This document shows positions 12,861 to 27,059 of a stretch of 64,000 bases of DNA, in pieces. Source of the stretch: Liolophura sinensis (taxonomy: Eukaryota; Mollusca; Polyplacophora; Chitonida; Chitonidae); the NCBI RefSeq assembly GCF_032854445.1, contig NC_088306.1, positions 14,877,386 through 14,941,385 on the forward strand, read 5' to 3'. The notes beneath the pieces are model-generated. The model saw only the letters and a list, made by a program, of their open reading frames with translations, ran no database searches and was not told where the DNA came from. Position numbers and translations under genes: made by a program. How positions within the stretch are numbered: the first letter of the stretch is position 1; every line of letters begins with the position of its first letter.

Positions 12861-15334
12861 ATATTTTCGTCTTATTCTGACAAATACATTAGGGATTTTA
12901 AATTAATTCACATGGAAAGAAAATAAACTTCCTTCAAATGCCCAATAAAAACTTAAGAAGTAGAGCTCTTTTTTTTGAAGGGTGGGTTGGGCAGACATAT
13001 TTTTAATGATGGCCTGAATTATTATTATAACAAAAGTATTTTGCTTTAATTTCCAAAGCAAGGCAACTAGAGTTGCATCTTCACACCCAAGTTTACGGCA
13101 CACCCAACACTACTGTGAAACACCCAACTGCCGGCCCATGGTAGTACCAATATAAATCCAACCAAAAATGTACCTTCAAAGTTTACGGCACACCAACATC
13201 TTTACACACAACACTTCTGTGAAACAAACAAGTGCTGCAGTTTCCATGGCATCGCTATTGACTCCACCCTTGGAAACTGACAGAGACAATACGCAGCAGT
13301 ACCTTGCCATGTAAATGCGCTGTTAAGTTTGCCCCCCACCTCCCCTCCTTTTTTTTTTTTCCTTCTCTCCAAAATGCAAGTGGGGGCACCAGGTCACTTC
13401 CCACCAAAATACAGGCTAATTTATCTCTTTCAAGAGCACATGTGTCACTTTAGCGGGGCTCCCATCTTATGTCACAGAGGGAAGCATTATCACCATCCTT
13501 TGCCATTCTTACCCCTACCCTCCTTGTCCCCTCACCCATACCCAAAGCCTTTATTCCATGAACCCACTTCTGTCTGTCTCCCAGTTCAGATACACCACTT
13601 TACTATAAACACTGGAGAATATGTCCTCCTTCAGCAATCCTTTAATGTAAGCTGACTATCCTCACCATTATAGCAGGCTAATCCCATCACATGCTATGAT
13701 TCAAGGAGGAACTGATTGAAAGCCACTGTCTCTGGATGCTCATGATTGACAGGTCAGCTGGACAGCTGGGTCCCAACTCCCACACAGTTAAAATGGCATT
13801 TCCTCCCTTCTGACCACAGGCCAACGTAGCCTGCAGCTATCTCATATTAACTATTTCTACCCCAAATACTCAACAAATTCAATCAGTAAAGTAAAACTGC
13901 AGTAGATTGCCAAACATTTCATCCAAAAAGGGCACTTTTAGAGCCCTACTTTTTGGTCTGAATCTTACATATTTCCACATCATTTTGCCTTCCACACAAA
14001 CCCCAATACATGTATGTCTTTCTGTAATCAACAGAACTACCTGAATCAGGTGAAATATTTTTGTTGATGTAGGTGCACATGTGAACTTACAAGGAATTCT
14101 AAAATAACCTGTCTCGATTAAGATAACAGTCCTCTCATTACGTGCCAAACCATGAACTACTGTACGTCTGTTGTCAAATATTTAGACGATTTAAGAAACA
14201 AGTAATTCTATTGACTTCCAGACCAAACCTACCAAAGAGCATTTTCACTGGGTACCAGCGACACCAACGACCTTCAAAACTGACCAATCACCAGGCCCCA
14301 GACAACCAACAACCCCATGACCTCTAGACTAACCAATCAAATGCCATTCCCAAAGGACAGCAGTCAAAATGGGGTAGCCTAATTATCCAATCAGCTCTGC
14401 TGGGAATTTTGACAAAGAGACTGTGGCCAAGTATGAGTAACAGGAAAACAATGAAGTGACAGCTGAGTAGTTATACACATAATCATTGAATATAGGATAA
14501 AATTGCCTTCAACCCACGCACGGCACAACAGAATTAGACGCATCACCGTTTCACATAGCGCAGAAAAACCCCATTCATGTGCAATCAGTTGAATATGTTT
14601 TCCCTTATATTCCATGTACGTACCTAATACATGTAACTCCGCATGCAAGTCCCACAAAACGCACTGTGCTAAACTTATGCTCTGTAACTTTATAAGAGCT
14701 ATCCTAAAATGATTGCCCTCTGAAGTTAGCCAAATTCTGTTCTTGAAATTTAATATCGAAAATCAACGAAACAATAATAAATCTTGGAAATACACCCTGA
14801 AAGAGTTAAAGAATTGTAGTTTGTACTTGAACCTATTTTAATTCATGCAGGACAAATCCTTACTAATACAAAATTCGTTTAAGCACTAAGTTTAATTTTC
14901 CTCTAATCACCTCACACAAACACAATAAGCACACCCACCCACACACCTTAAGCAAACTAACTAACAGAGGAGCCTTCAGGTGATTCATGCATATCGAAAC
15001 CAAATTAGACCACCACTCGGGAAAAGACGCTGATAAGACAGCTCATTCTTATTTATGTCCTCGGCTTTGGAAATCTAAGGTATGTTATCAAGAGATCTAT
15101 CTGTTCTGAATAATTTAGGCGGAGATACAACATCAAAAAAAAAAAACAATGTGGTAACAACACCTGTGCATACATACGTATGCAAGAGATATTGGTTAAA
15201 TACAGTAATAAAATAAACCTAGCCGACCCAGCATACACCAAAAAGGTCAACAAATTACGGTACATGGATAAAAGGGGCTTATGGGAAAATTAATTATTCT
15301 ATCTTTCTTGCATGATGTAATACTTTGTTTTGAT

Positions 15335-15598
15335 TCATTTATTTATTTGATTTGTGTTTTACGCCGTACTCAAGAATATTTCACTTATACGACGGCGGAC
15401 AGCATTATGGTGGGAGGAAAGCGGGCAGAGCCCGAGGGAAACCCACGACCATCCGCAGGTTGCTGGAAGACCTTCCCACGTACATCCGGAGAGGAAGCCA
15501 GCATGAGCTGGACCTGAACTCACGGCGACCGCACTGATGAGAGACTCCTGGGTCAGCGCTGCGCTAGCGTGCTAACCGACTGAGCCACGGAGGCCCCC
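15335..15598 (-). mobile_element. SINE family A, full-length with perfect target-site duplication
   Basis: Read on the minus strand, the element begins with the head GGGGGCCTCCGTGGCTCAGT (A-box-like TGGCTCAGTCGG), then a B-box-like GAGTTCAGGTCC. It continues through the GCTGGCTTCCTCTCC and GGTCGTGGGTTTCCC body to CTTGAGTACGGCGTAAAAC and an AAATAAAT tail. A perfect 13-bp direct repeat, ACTTTGTTTTGAT, flanks it at 15322-15334 and 15599-15611. The intact duplication indicates a fairly recent insertion mobilised by LINE machinery supplied in trans. Confidence 0.93.
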
Positions 15599-18500
15599 AC
15601 TTTGTTTTGATAAAGAATGACTATTTCACTGCCACTGAATTGTTTCCGTATTTCTGTCCACTTGTTCTCATAGGCAGTTATTATGGAATAGCCATCATCC
15701 AGTTCTGAAACACCACCCCAGTTCAGACGGACATGACAATTGCTGATGCTCCGACTCTACCTCATTTGTGACCACGCTACTTTCCAATGATAGATTACAG
15801 CATCAATCAGCTAATACCGTTCTGGTGGCCATCTTGATAAGATTTTATTTTAGCATTAAAAACATTCTTACTCATTAACCTAAATGTACATATATACTTT
15901 CTCTGGGAATTTCTTGCGATTCATACCTGCTGACCACATACTCCTACAAGACAAATTGTTTTTGAATGTTGCAGAAAGAGAGACAGCTTTCATGAAAGTT
16001 CCTTTCCTTTCGCTTTCTTGGAGTCAAACAACCAGATGTGGTATCGCAAGATTTACATTTTCAAACATGGATCTTCTGTGAGACATCCCGACTTATCGGA
16101 GGAATCAAATGGAATGGTACATGTAAAATATCTACCAGAAACCATCTTAACCAAGGTAATATGGCTGATCACATCCCGGGCAGATTCTATCAGTGCTAAG
16201 TCAATACTAAGTAGGTCATAAGCTTCACCCTACCTTTATGGATCACCTGTCGCTCGTTATGCTGGCATTAAGGTAAATGTTTACCTGTATAGCCAAGTAA
16301 TCACCTGCACGAAAAGTTCATGCAGATTTTGTTACAGAAAAAAAATTCTGAATATTTTTGCGTAAACAAAAAACACAGTATGCATAGGTGTATTTCAAGT
16401 CAACAACAAGTGATACTGGTCAGTCAAGTTCACCAAATTTCTTAAAGAGTAAAAAAAAAAACCCTTTCTCTTTGTTTTAAAGGAAAGTTACACGTACATT
16501 TCCTTCAGATCTTTTGTATGCAATGCTTCCACTCCAAACTTCTCTGTTTTGGAGAAACAAGACTTCTGCCTGCTGTTTTTCTCTGAACATAAAAGTTTTA
16601 GACTGAAGTAAGCAAATTCAAAGATTTCAATGCACAATCCTCTAGATTTGTGGAAAAGTTTTCAGAAACGAAATTTCAGAGAAGCAAATAACAGATATCA
16701 TGCGCTCTTCTGCGTCGACAAAAAACTGTGAGTATTTCAGTGACAGGTCCAGCCCTTCTAGCTCTAACATACACCCCTGTTGCATGTTAGAGTTACATTA
16801 GTATCGTTTTCTGCCGATGGACTTTTTGTCCTGTTTGAATGCACACCGCTGACTCTAATCTCAAAATTGCGGGGAGCGATGAACCTTGATCCACGGTCAA
16901 CGACAACCTGGTGAAACAAACGACAGCATGACAGGTTTGTTGATGAGTTCAGTCAGGGTTCAACCGCAATGCAAGGCACGTTATCAGCAGTTGACAAAAC
17001 GCCGCAATTAACTTCGCAAACTCTTCTGTGTATGTCCTACAACCAGCTCTCCTGAAGTGAACAGTGGGGTAATATTCTGCCACTCATTTACACAGCTGGT
17101 ATGCTTTAATATTGTCAATACATGTACCATAGATCTGGCAGAAAACCATCTGTTCCAGTACCTATTAGTGCTTACAATTTGCGTAGTGTCATAATGTGGT
17201 CAAGCTGTACGTATTAAACAATGGTTCGCATTCAATTTAGCTGGCTACAACTTCCCACTTCTACATGTAACATTCTTGTATTCCTACCTGGAATACAGAC
17301 TGATTGATTGATTGATTGACTGATCGTTGTCCAAAAGCTTGCATCCTTAAGAATTTTTATGATTATGCTTTTACGATAAGGTTTCGAATGAAGACACATG
17401 TACCTGTACAGAAAGTACATCTATGCGACTAAAGGATGAAATGACCCGGCCATCATGGAAATCACAAAACACATTCAATGAAAAAAAGAGCGTAACATCT
17501 TTTCACAAGTGGTTAGATATTAATTTCTAAACAATGCTAGATTTTCAAACTTCATCCACATGTATTTAGGGCCTCACAGAAGGCTGCCCTACATCATGAT
17601 ATTAATTTTCAACATGCATCTGTGTTTCTGCTGGCCTTTCCTTTTTTCTCTTCTGGTTGCCGGCCAGCTGTCAATCTTTCTCATCACTTGGTGACAGCTA
17701 CAGTCACCAGGATTCTATTAATACTACCGCAAGACCAGGTCACCCCTTTGGGCCATGTTTCATTCAAATTAACAAAATTACAGATGGCAGAAACCCTTAA
17801 AAAAGACCAACTGCCCTAAAGCAAGCTTTTATCCTTTTCAGCAGAAGATATAGACTAAGGACATATATACATTGAGACTGAAACCATGGTAACCTGTATT
17901 ACAAGGTAGTTTATTTGCTTTTAGTCACCTTTCATTTAATGGCCTGCTTTTTTAACCACCTGGTCAGTTAGCTGTCATGTTTGTCCATTAGCTCAAATGA
18001 CATTTCGGCTTCCAAAAAAAAAAATACCTGGGAAAATCCTAAGAAAACACAAATTTTCCACACAAGCACTCATAAAAGACAGATACATGTACAAGGCAAA
18101 GATTAAATCTTGAAGCTTCAAACTTTCTTAAATTAAGCACAGTAAAATCTTGTATGGTCTTGCATTTGTATCTTTGTACTACAATATATTTCATCTAAAG
18201 CTTGGTGTTAAAATGATACTTTTGATGCCAACACTATGTATTTCAGTTTACTTGACAAAAATTAATCAAACTTCCAAAAAAAAAAAAAAATGACGTATCG
18301 CCTCTAGGAGTATGAATCAATCAGAATGAAGCAAACTGTGGCTCATGAAAATAGCTTAACTGTGGTACATGAAAATAGTTTAACTTTGGGAGAAATACAG
18401 TAAATGTAACAGAAAACAGCTTAAACCAAGTAGGACTCTCCAGTTAAAATTCGGAGGCCCCATAAGGGTAGCAAACAGTAGAGCTTAGGCAAATAAGAGC

Positions 18501-19484
18501 TTACTATGGAGGCTTTAATTCCTAATGGAGATAGGATTAACTGTGTCACTTATGACACACAGGTGCCTAAACAGTTACATAACCCCATCAGCTGGTTGCT
18601 CTAGATCGGTGTTAACAGCTCTCGCTGTTGTTTCAAAGCTGTGCACAGTACACCCAGTTAATGCGCTCTTAACAACCATTTTTAGCCGTAACATGCAGCT
18701 CTGCAAGATGCTGTCTATCTGGCCATTGGGGTCCAACAAATGTTAGGCAACATAATAATCTTTAAATTCTTTAAGATGGCCCTAAAGCTAGAGACCTCAT
18801 GATCTCCCTAGCAACAGACGGCGTGGGCGAAGAAAATTACCACCCTAACGTTGTAGCACAGAAAAATGTCTATTTCTGAGTCGCTGTCAGCGATAGTGTG
18901 TTTTTTGGACTTGCAGGATTTTCAGCTTTCCAGATAGTCTGAGTATTTCTTCACACCATTCCAGTTTACTGATCTCTGACAGATTGACAAACATAGGATG
19001 CTTCAAAATGGGGTGGCGATTTTGATTTCGCAAATGCTAACATCATCATGTGATCTCTAACTTCTGGGACGTCCTACAGAACATGGGCTGGTCATTCAAA
19101 CTTTTGAAATCCTCTCTATTTCATATGGGCCAGTCACTAAACATGGGGTCTGTGTGCTTTTTTTGCTGAATATCACAGCTACTACAAATTTACTTTTGTT
19201 TTCCTATTGTTATTTCCTTCTGTTTTACTATTCACATCTTGTGACAATTTATTTGCATTTTATACCAAATTTTGCCATTCTATACAAAATGCCTGTACAT
19301 TTATATGAAATGCATTGTTTATGTGAAATTTCTCGGACCAACAGGTCTATGCGGTGAAATTAAAGTTATAGACCCCATGCATGATAGTAAAATAGGCACA
19401 TGAAGGACTTCATGCTCTAACACAATTGTGAACTGCTCAAATGTATGCAGTATGCATGTATGTAGCTTAGACGATGTGCAAAAA

Positions 19485-19503
19485 AATAAATAAATAAATA
19501 AAT
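19485..19503. repeat. AAAT simple repeat
   Basis: This is a short run of AAATAAATAAAT units in glypican intron 1. Such runs also end SINE family A, but no SINE body is attached here. Confidence 0.7.
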
Positions 19504-21010
19504 TGGCTGAATGTGGATCATCAGGAGAATAAAAGAATCCAGTTATCAGTCCAATTCTCAGCATATAAAAATGCATGCACACAGCAAGGGATGCGATTAA
19601 AGTGGATTCAAGTTCAAGGGGAATAAACATCCAGTTTGCCATGCAACTGCCACACCATATCCAAAATGTTCACAGCAATGTATGTACTGTTATATACATG
19701 GACATGTAGGTAGATCTAGATTGCAGGGATAATGACCATGCTGACCCCCTTTGCCAGGGTTTATTGTGATATAACCCAGGGGATCATTAGTAATGGTGGA
19801 GAGGGAGGGGTAAAAAAAAATATAATAAAACAGGGTACAGTGTTCAATTCAATAGGCAGGATGTCCCCTTTGATGGGGTTGGGTACCCCTGGGAGTTCAA
19901 CATAAAAGGTGGCTATCTACAGTTACATCATTACCTTGCCAGTAATTACATACATATTGATGTCCACCATTGTGGTAATGCTCCCTGGAGTAACTGTGTA
20001 ATATGCCCCTATTTGGCACTTTGGTGAAATGTCCCCAGAGTGAGGAGACAATAAGCAATAGGCATACGTGGTAATTTAATATACCAGGTCCTGAGGAAAT
20101 GACACTTATTTATAGTTATATAGTCCTGTTGATGTGATTGCACTATATTACATGGGGGATGGAAGTGGCTAAAAAAATGTGTGGGAATTAGGCCTGATCC
20201 ACCGTGCAATAATCAATGTGGGGGCGGGGGATATTATATCAAATGCACCATGCTGTGAAATTAACAAGCATATGGTCACAGCAGGAACAAATCATTCTGC
20301 TGTTTTTAAATAACAAAAAAGTAGCAATTAGTAATACATACATATTATACATAACAATCACCCCATTTAACGACAGTTTTCGGCAACAGCATGCATTCAA
20401 CTACTGTACAAGCATTGCTTCTGAGAATGTTTCTTATATCTTAGAGCTACAATAAAAAAATTAAGCTACTTCATGTTTTAAATAGTACCGGTACTTAAAC
20501 AGTGTGATTTCTTGATGGTTAGAAAAACTTGTTCAAAGTTTAAACTATGCAACCCAACAAATCATAACATTGCAATAATACTTGACACTCAACTGTATAA
20601 ATGCAAATAAAAAATATCTTTTTTCCTCTTCATTTTTTAAGCTATTATGGATGTTACAAACAGTTTAAAACATTGCCCTTTTGGCTTTTTTTTCTAATTC
20701 ACTGAATCTATATATACACTGTATTATTTCCCATAGTTATACTATGTCCTCATTTCTAACTTTGATTTCATAAAAAGGTGTACAACTAACAAAAGTACAT
20801 ATACATTTAAACTGTTAATGCAGACATATACCTTCTACTGATGCCGTTACATATGAATATATATACATAGTGGTAACATACTACTTTTAGTTCAATACCA
20901 GCAAATAATTACAATTCAATACTAACAAAAGAGGCCCTGTTGTGCTATGTACATTACAGTAGCTGCTTACTGCATGAATGACATGGGGTGGGGTTGCAGG
21001 TCTTTAGGAT

Positions 21011-21027
21011 GGGGGGGGGGGGGGGGT
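21011..21027. repeat. Poly-G tract
   Basis: About 17 consecutive G on the plus strand lie within a G-rich neighbourhood near 20985-21070. The tract can form quadruplex DNA on the non-coding strand of glypican intron 1, about 0.4 kb after exon 1. Homopolymer length may be uncertain in the assembly. Confidence 0.8.
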
Positions 21028-21458
21028 GGTAAGAGAAGGGTGACCCGTGGGTGTGGGGGTAGAGGGGATGGCAAATCCGTCTACCGTTTCTGTTCTGGCA
21101 ATGTTCTGCACAGCTGTTACAGGGTCTATTTTTGGCACCAGACTCCTAAGCACACGTTGGTTACCCTAGCGTCTACCTGCCAATGGAAGACCCTTCAGCC
21201 TAACTTCTTTAACTAGGGTACCGATACAGTACTAAAACCTCAAATAAACTCAAAACCAAAACTATAAGCCTACACACCTTACTTAACGTCTTTCTTGATG
21301 TCGTGTATTAACAAAACGACATGAAGAGACAGAAAACGTTTCCAAAAATGTATATTCCCACACTGGCGTGAATCACAATATAGGGACGTTCAAACAGAAG
21401 GACGTATTTCCATAAGTATTAAAATCAGACCCGTATAAAAAAAAATGTCAATACTCAC

Positions 21459-21657
21459 CCGAAATTGCCTGTATAGGCACTTCATTCTCGTCAAATCCTT
21501 TCGCTTTGTAGGCGATTTTCACTTGCTGGCATCCCAGATTCAAACAGTGACCCCAGATAAATAAAAGTGACAGCACAACAACCCGTAAAAACAGAGAAAG
21601 CGACGAGGAAAACGCTGTGGCTGTGGCCGGCCTGTAGCAGCAATCCGCGGCGGCCAT
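21459..21657 (-). CDS. GPC4/6-like: Glypican exon 1: start codon, signal peptide and N-terminus
   Basis: Translation begins at ATG 21657-21655 in the context AAGATGGCC, a good Kozak match. Residues 1-19 are polar and Ala/Ser-rich, about 20-36 form a hydrophobic core (SLFLRVVVLSLLFIW), and mature protein probably begins near residue 37-43. It continues CQQVKIAYKAKGF and DENEVPIQAIS, which is the glypican N-terminus around the first conserved cysteine; GPC4/6 members have a closely similar AKGF-IP-I-GEHL pattern. The exon is 66 codons plus one base and ends at donor GTGAGTAT. The split codon G|GT is completed by exon 2, giving ISGEHLEICPQ. Subfamily assignment rests on memory of the family. Confidence 0.93.
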
Positions 21658-22300
21658 CTTTGAGCCGTCCTCTTGGGGGGAGAGAGACAGAGAGAAAGAC
21701 AGGCGCTAGCTCCGCACACTGAGGGACTTGCCCACACTACGCTCGCTTTGTCCGACGTCGCCGGCTAAGATATCCCCCGCTTTGCCCCCACAAAACACAG
21801 CTCTAACGCATCCAAACTAGCCAGGGAGGTACACCAGTATCCCTTAGGGCTACCATTGGGGTTCGGTACGCTTAAAATCCGCTCCGAACTGCCTTAGTCA
21901 TCCGATGTTTTAAAGGGGTGAGGTATGTATACGGTACGGTATATACGAACGACTATGTATACATGTACCAGCGGCTCTTACTTCACACGGCCAACTCAGC
22001 GACTCAGCCAAGACTGACACACTGAACGGCTCTGCGGGAAAAGCCCCTTGTTTACGATAGGCTGTTCCAGGCTCCACCCCCGTCAAGCTGTACAGGGCAC
22101 ACGTGGTTTCGCTGAATGACCTGGAGTTGCGTTAACAGTGGACCGCCGATGACTTTCGCGTGCGAAAGAACAGCGCCCCACCTACGTTTTTCGAAGCCTG
22201 AATCACTTCGCAAGTCCTAACAGTGTGCACGAGGCAGCTAAGCATTTCTTTTTGTCTCGCCTGGGGAGAGTTTTAGAACAGCACGAGGTTCTCTTATTCA
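21658..22300 (-). promoter_or_regulatory. Probable glypican 5'UTR and promoter region, CG-richer than surroundings
   Basis: The 600 bp upstream of the glypican start is visibly richer in G+C and CG dinucleotides than the flanks, for example around 21720-21790 and 22140-22200. It also has a CT-rich stretch on the sense strand at 21674-21703 that may belong to the 5'UTR. I do not see a convincing TATA box placed for this start. The transcription start cannot be fixed from sequence alone. Confidence 0.45.
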
Positions 22301-22582
22301 AGGCATCCGTGTAATGTTGGGAACTGGGATTTGATTGGTGGGTCAGCACTCACCAATAATTATTGACACATAGAACCAATGAATGAAAAGATGACCGCGG
22401 ACGAAACGAAAACAAAACAACTTGAGTGTTGTATCTCCATGACCAGTAATCAAGATACTTGTAATTTATACTGGCCAAGTTGAATGTATGGGTGAAGACA
22501 GGGGAAATGGATCGACCTACCGACCGGTATATACAGAGTCAGTTTAAAAAAAAAACGTGTTTAATACTGGAGTTAATTAAAT

Positions 22583-22813
22583 ATGCCTTTCGTGGGAAAG
22601 AAACTAAGGCGGCCACACAGCTTCCGTGAACGATACATGAAACGATCGTCTAGCCATTCTCTTTTATACAGCTCAGAAGAAAAATCGAAGAAACAAGGCA
22701 CCGAATTGATCGTGTCGGAAAAAAAGACAGAAAAAACCCACGTGTCAACCACCCAAAAGACATTACAAAACACTTTCACACAACCTGAGCGTGCTGAAGC
22801 CTTTTCCTCTTGA
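22583..22813 (+). CDS. Candidate 76-codon ORF divergent from glypican (uncertain)
   Basis: An ATG-initiated frame of 76 codons lies about 0.9 kb upstream of the glypican start and points away from it. The product would be basic and Ser/Lys/Glu-rich (MPFVGKKLRRPHSF at the start) with no signal peptide or domain I recognise. The opposite strand is open over nearly the same span, so this may be chance. It could also be a short first exon of a divergent transcript, but no clear donor was identified. Confidence 0.15.
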   Translation: MPFVGKKLRRPHSFRERYMKRSSSHSLLYSSEEKSKKQGTELIVSEKKTEKTHVSTTQKTLQNTFTQPERAEAFSS

Positions 22814-23334
22814 AAACGATGTGCCATGAAATATCAATGGCTGCCATTATTTAAGGCATCGGGTTTGGTCAATATTACGGGACAGAGCTGTGCATGCAAA
22901 CATGCAGACTGTGGCGGATAGCTTTTTGTAAGCCTATATATTGCATGTTAATTTTCTTCAGGCAGGTCGATCATCTATATAGGCATACATGTATAGGTGT
23001 ATTTACTTCAACACGAAGCTTTCACTTCCTTCGATATGTCTTGTGCATATATACCGAGCTCGTATACGTATTTCAGCACCACGACAATGTATAGTTAATT
23101 GTGGCATATTGATTTTTCTCTCTGAAGTAACAACAAACTTGTGAAAATATACGATATATTTTAGATTTTTCTCATCTTTGCATTTATATTGTACTTTCGG
23201 GATATCACCAGTTTGTCGCTTTTTGCGTTCCATGTGCGCTGATAGATTCATTAAAAAATCTATTTACCGTATAAATCTATATACCGTGGTGTTTGGCTCA
23301 CAGATCAGGCATATATCATTATATGGTTCAAACA

Positions 23335-24010
23335 GTCGACAGGTCAATCAATCAACTCAATCAATCAGACAGCCAACGAGTCAATCACCTGGACAATTCA
23401 ATTCAATCAACCCAACCAGCCAATCAGTCAACCAACCATCCATATGACCAACCTACTGATCTACTAAACAAAGAATTAAATATTCAATTAATAAAGTGGT
23501 CGGCTAGTCTGTCTCTCTGTGAAATGAATGACTCAAGTAATCGATCAATCATTCATCAAGAAACAGAATTAACCATTCAGTCCAGTTGGTTTATAATAGT
23601 CTGTCAGTCAATAAATCAATCAATATGTCAATCAATCAGTTGAACAGGCGATCAATATGGGTTCAGTTATCCAGTCCCATGGCTCAGTGTACAGGCCTAT
23701 GTTAACTAATATCAAATCAGTAAATTGAGTAGTAAAGGCACATGTATTTGTCAAAACAGGCCATCAAGTAACCACTTGATTAATCAGTCACTCAGTCAAC
23801 TGGTCACTTCAACTGTCCAATCGGTCAAGCAATAAATTTACCACTTGATCAAGTTATGAACTGGTTAGCTATTCAACCATCCAACTTATGAATGATATAA
23901 TCAAGTCTGATTGAATTAAGAAATCAATTAATCATTCCGTGAATGACTACATCACTTAATCAGTGTTCAATATCAGAGAACTGATCCAAATAAATAAATC
24001 AATATTCACA
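23335..24010. repeat. Cryptically simple TCAA/TCAG-rich block
   Basis: Words such as TCAATCAATCA, AGTCAATCA, CAGTCAACC and TCAGTCACTCAGTCAAC recur irregularly over roughly 650 bp without a fixed period. It looks like slippage-generated cryptic simplicity and produces shadow frames rich in Asn, Gln and Ser. Confidence 0.7.
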
Positions 24011-25539
24011 TGGACTTTTGGATAACATTCAAAATTTCAATAAATAATTTCTAAAATCTTGTTCTATAAAACTGCGTTACGGCATTTCTTTCCACGGGCC
24101 TTTATACATCTACATATCCATGTGTCAGACCGGCTGTTCGCCCGAACGTGTGCTGTCCGTTAGTCTGTTCGTTATTCGGCCCACAACCGTTTACCGGTAA
24201 TGTCTCGCATGCCATGTGTCATTCAGTCTGTTAATGCACAAGCCCGTGATGAACATCAGCTAAAATGATTAAGGTCAGGGGGGAACGAGCACGGATCGGG
24301 TATAGGCCTATGACTATATATATGATATGACTATATGACTAAACAAGAAAACCCATCGGCAGTCTACGTCAATACATACGTGGCACCCATATTGCCCACG
24401 CTGAAGATATCATAAACAAAAATAAAACTTTGGATAAAAGGCATTTGACTTGTTCGCAACTGACAGAATATGCCACCCCATGTCAATGGTATAAGAGTAC
24501 ATTACTGGAGTTCATTTGTCTACACACACATATATCTAGTATATAGGCCGTATATTTCTTCGTGATATTCTATAGTAAGCGCACGGTTGTGTATACAAAT
24601 GGTTAAATATCTATACCACATTTTCGCCGGTCTCCCTTCTTCTGCGAGAACGATGCTTCCTTACGTCTGGCATGCGTAGGCAATCTGTCTCTTACTTCTC
24701 CAGCGGTCTTTTCATATTGGGCAGGAAATGTTTGGGGTGTACTCTATCGCCAATTTTTGGACCTATAGTTCAACTTTCAAAATGGAAAACACATTCCTTG
24801 TTACAACCCAGGAATAAGGGACATATAGCCTGGACTTTGAATGTAACTTTTCATGCTTATTACAATATTTTTGCCCACACGAATAATGTATATAGCTTAC
24901 TTTGGAACGTGTCAATGTGCATATACGTTCATGCATGCAGGTAATATTTTCCTTATTGGAATGTACAATGTTCCACACCTTTGCACAGCGGATTCCTGCA
25001 TAGGAAACATCCGCTAGCCATACACATTCAAAACCAACGGATTTGAGCGGTATAGGGAATAATAACTATGTGGATGTCTACAACCAAACAAAAACGGTAA
25101 TAATTCCATTGAAAATAAACCAAACCGCACAAAACGGACTTTATTTGCATCTTGCCATTCATGATGAAACCAATTATATAACGAACTTCTTGGAAGATCC
25201 AGAAAACCTCTAAAATACAAAAACTGGATGAAAACAAAACTTTTATTGTCCAAAGCATGGCCCGAAACTAGCACATGATCTGTAAGTCGTCATATAGGGA
25301 ACGCATGTGCAAAAGTGCAGTTCAGTGCGATGAGCAGTTATGTAAAAAGTCTAGAAAACTGTTGTCCTAGTAAAAAAAAAAAAAACAACAACAACAACAA
25401 GAAAAAACACGACAATAAAGTATTTTTGTCAAAAATTAACGGGACGACCAAAAACTCGAACTTGAGCCTGAAGTTCGCCATGAGAAACTTGATCTGTAAG
25501 TCGTTATGCGTGTTGAACGCAAGAAACTACGGTCGATCG

Positions 25540-25645
25540 AGGCAGCGAATTATAGAAAGGATTCGAACTCGCGACATAATTGGTTTAGAGGGTTCATGGT
25601 CCACTAGCGAAAGAGTCCATAGATCACTGAGCCAACGAGGGCTCC
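25540..25645 (-). mobile_element. tRNA-like SINE head, distinct sequence
   Basis: The minus strand reads GGGAGCCCTCGTTGGCTCAG (A-box-like) and later GCGAGTTCGAATCC (a strong B-box match). This is the layout of a pol III tRNA-derived promoter. The sequence between the boxes is too long and unpaired for a functional tRNA. No family A or B body follows, so it is a different SINE head or an old relic. Confidence 0.55.
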
Positions 25646-26764
25646 CGTATCAAATACTGAACGTGCAACCTACATATATTTGTGTGTGTGAAACTAGAAG
25701 CATGCACACCCATTAATATACCTCATATCTGAGATGGGGGCTTATATGGACAACCATATATACAGTACTTAATTCATAAGTATATGTGGAAGGCGGAAAG
25801 GAACGATTTGTTACAAATCTTCGAAACTTTTGGCTCTAACTGTGTAGATTTTTATCCCAGCTCGTTGACGCAATAGTGATATCTGTTACAAGTTTCCTGT
25901 ATAAACGTCAATATGTACATTGTATCCCAACAAACTACGGGATGTTCTCGTATACACTCATATTTCAACAAACATGACGAACTGGGAAACCAGTACCGCC
26001 TATATGGTAATTTGGGGTCAAAGCTGTATATAGTAAGGCCTATTCTGTTCTTTCGTACCTTTTCGATGAGGATTTACAGCCAAACTGACAACTACTGTAT
26101 AGCTCTCACGTATACCATGTAAGTGGACAACAGTCAGTCCGGCTTGCACCCGAATCGCCATGGCGCGGTAAAAAGTATAAGCTATAATAGTAAATGCTTG
26201 GACTGTGTGACTCGACGGCATGTAATACAAGTTGTACCTATATAGAGACACACTAAAATTCTGTGTACATATATACGGTCGTGAAAGTAAGTGACTGGTG
26301 GTGAAAATACAGCGCGCAGGCTGGGTATTCAATAACACCGTCTCCACTTCAATCGTTTCAATCCTGATGTGCTAAAGATGCAACCGGTTGATAGTGTCAG
26401 TTTACGCTGTTGGACACCACGTTTTCATCCCAAATCAGACGGCTTTAAATATTCGGATTTCACTTTTAGCACCATAAAGACTCATTACATTTATAGGTCA
26501 ACCATTTCTGGCACTGATGACGCGAGGTAATATATACACTATACACGTATACTTTGATAAGAAAAACGAATTAGCTGCCAAAATTTCAACCTTTAAAATC
26601 AACACTTCACCAGAACACATGTTTCAACGAAATAATATACGGGTTTAAAAAGAAAGTTAGGCCCATATTTAGGCAATCAAATGTAAAAATCCACGACTTC
26701 AAACAGGAGGGACTAACTTATATAATGCTTTAAGCAAAGATGGCAGCGACGTTGGAACTTCATA

Positions 26765-26901
<137 letters not shown>

Positions 26902-27059
26902 CTGGTCAGTATGGATGCGCTGATTGTAAAATTTGGCATAATATCAGAGGATTGTTACTCTTGACAAAATATTGTTCAAGGAGGCCATAGATTAATAAGA
27001 TGACACTCGATTCATGACATCCTTGTAGAACGGTATTGTTCGATGAATTACATTGATTG

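Larger units (their letters stand above)
2728..21458 (-). other. Glypican intron 1, about 18.7 kb
   Basis: The intron is bounded by donor GTGAGTAT at 21451-21458 and acceptor ATTACAG at 2728-2734. A long first intron is common in glypican genes. It contains SINE copies at 5402-5545, 7171-7527, 9228-9470 and 15335-15598, fragments near 6910-6968 and 8015-8085, and half of a dispersed repeat pair at 12622-12860. It also has GA-rich (3123-3156), TA-rich (3640-3675) and poly-G (21011-21027) tracts. I see no convincing extra exon; the open frames of about 60-130 codons look like chance. Confidence 0.85.
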
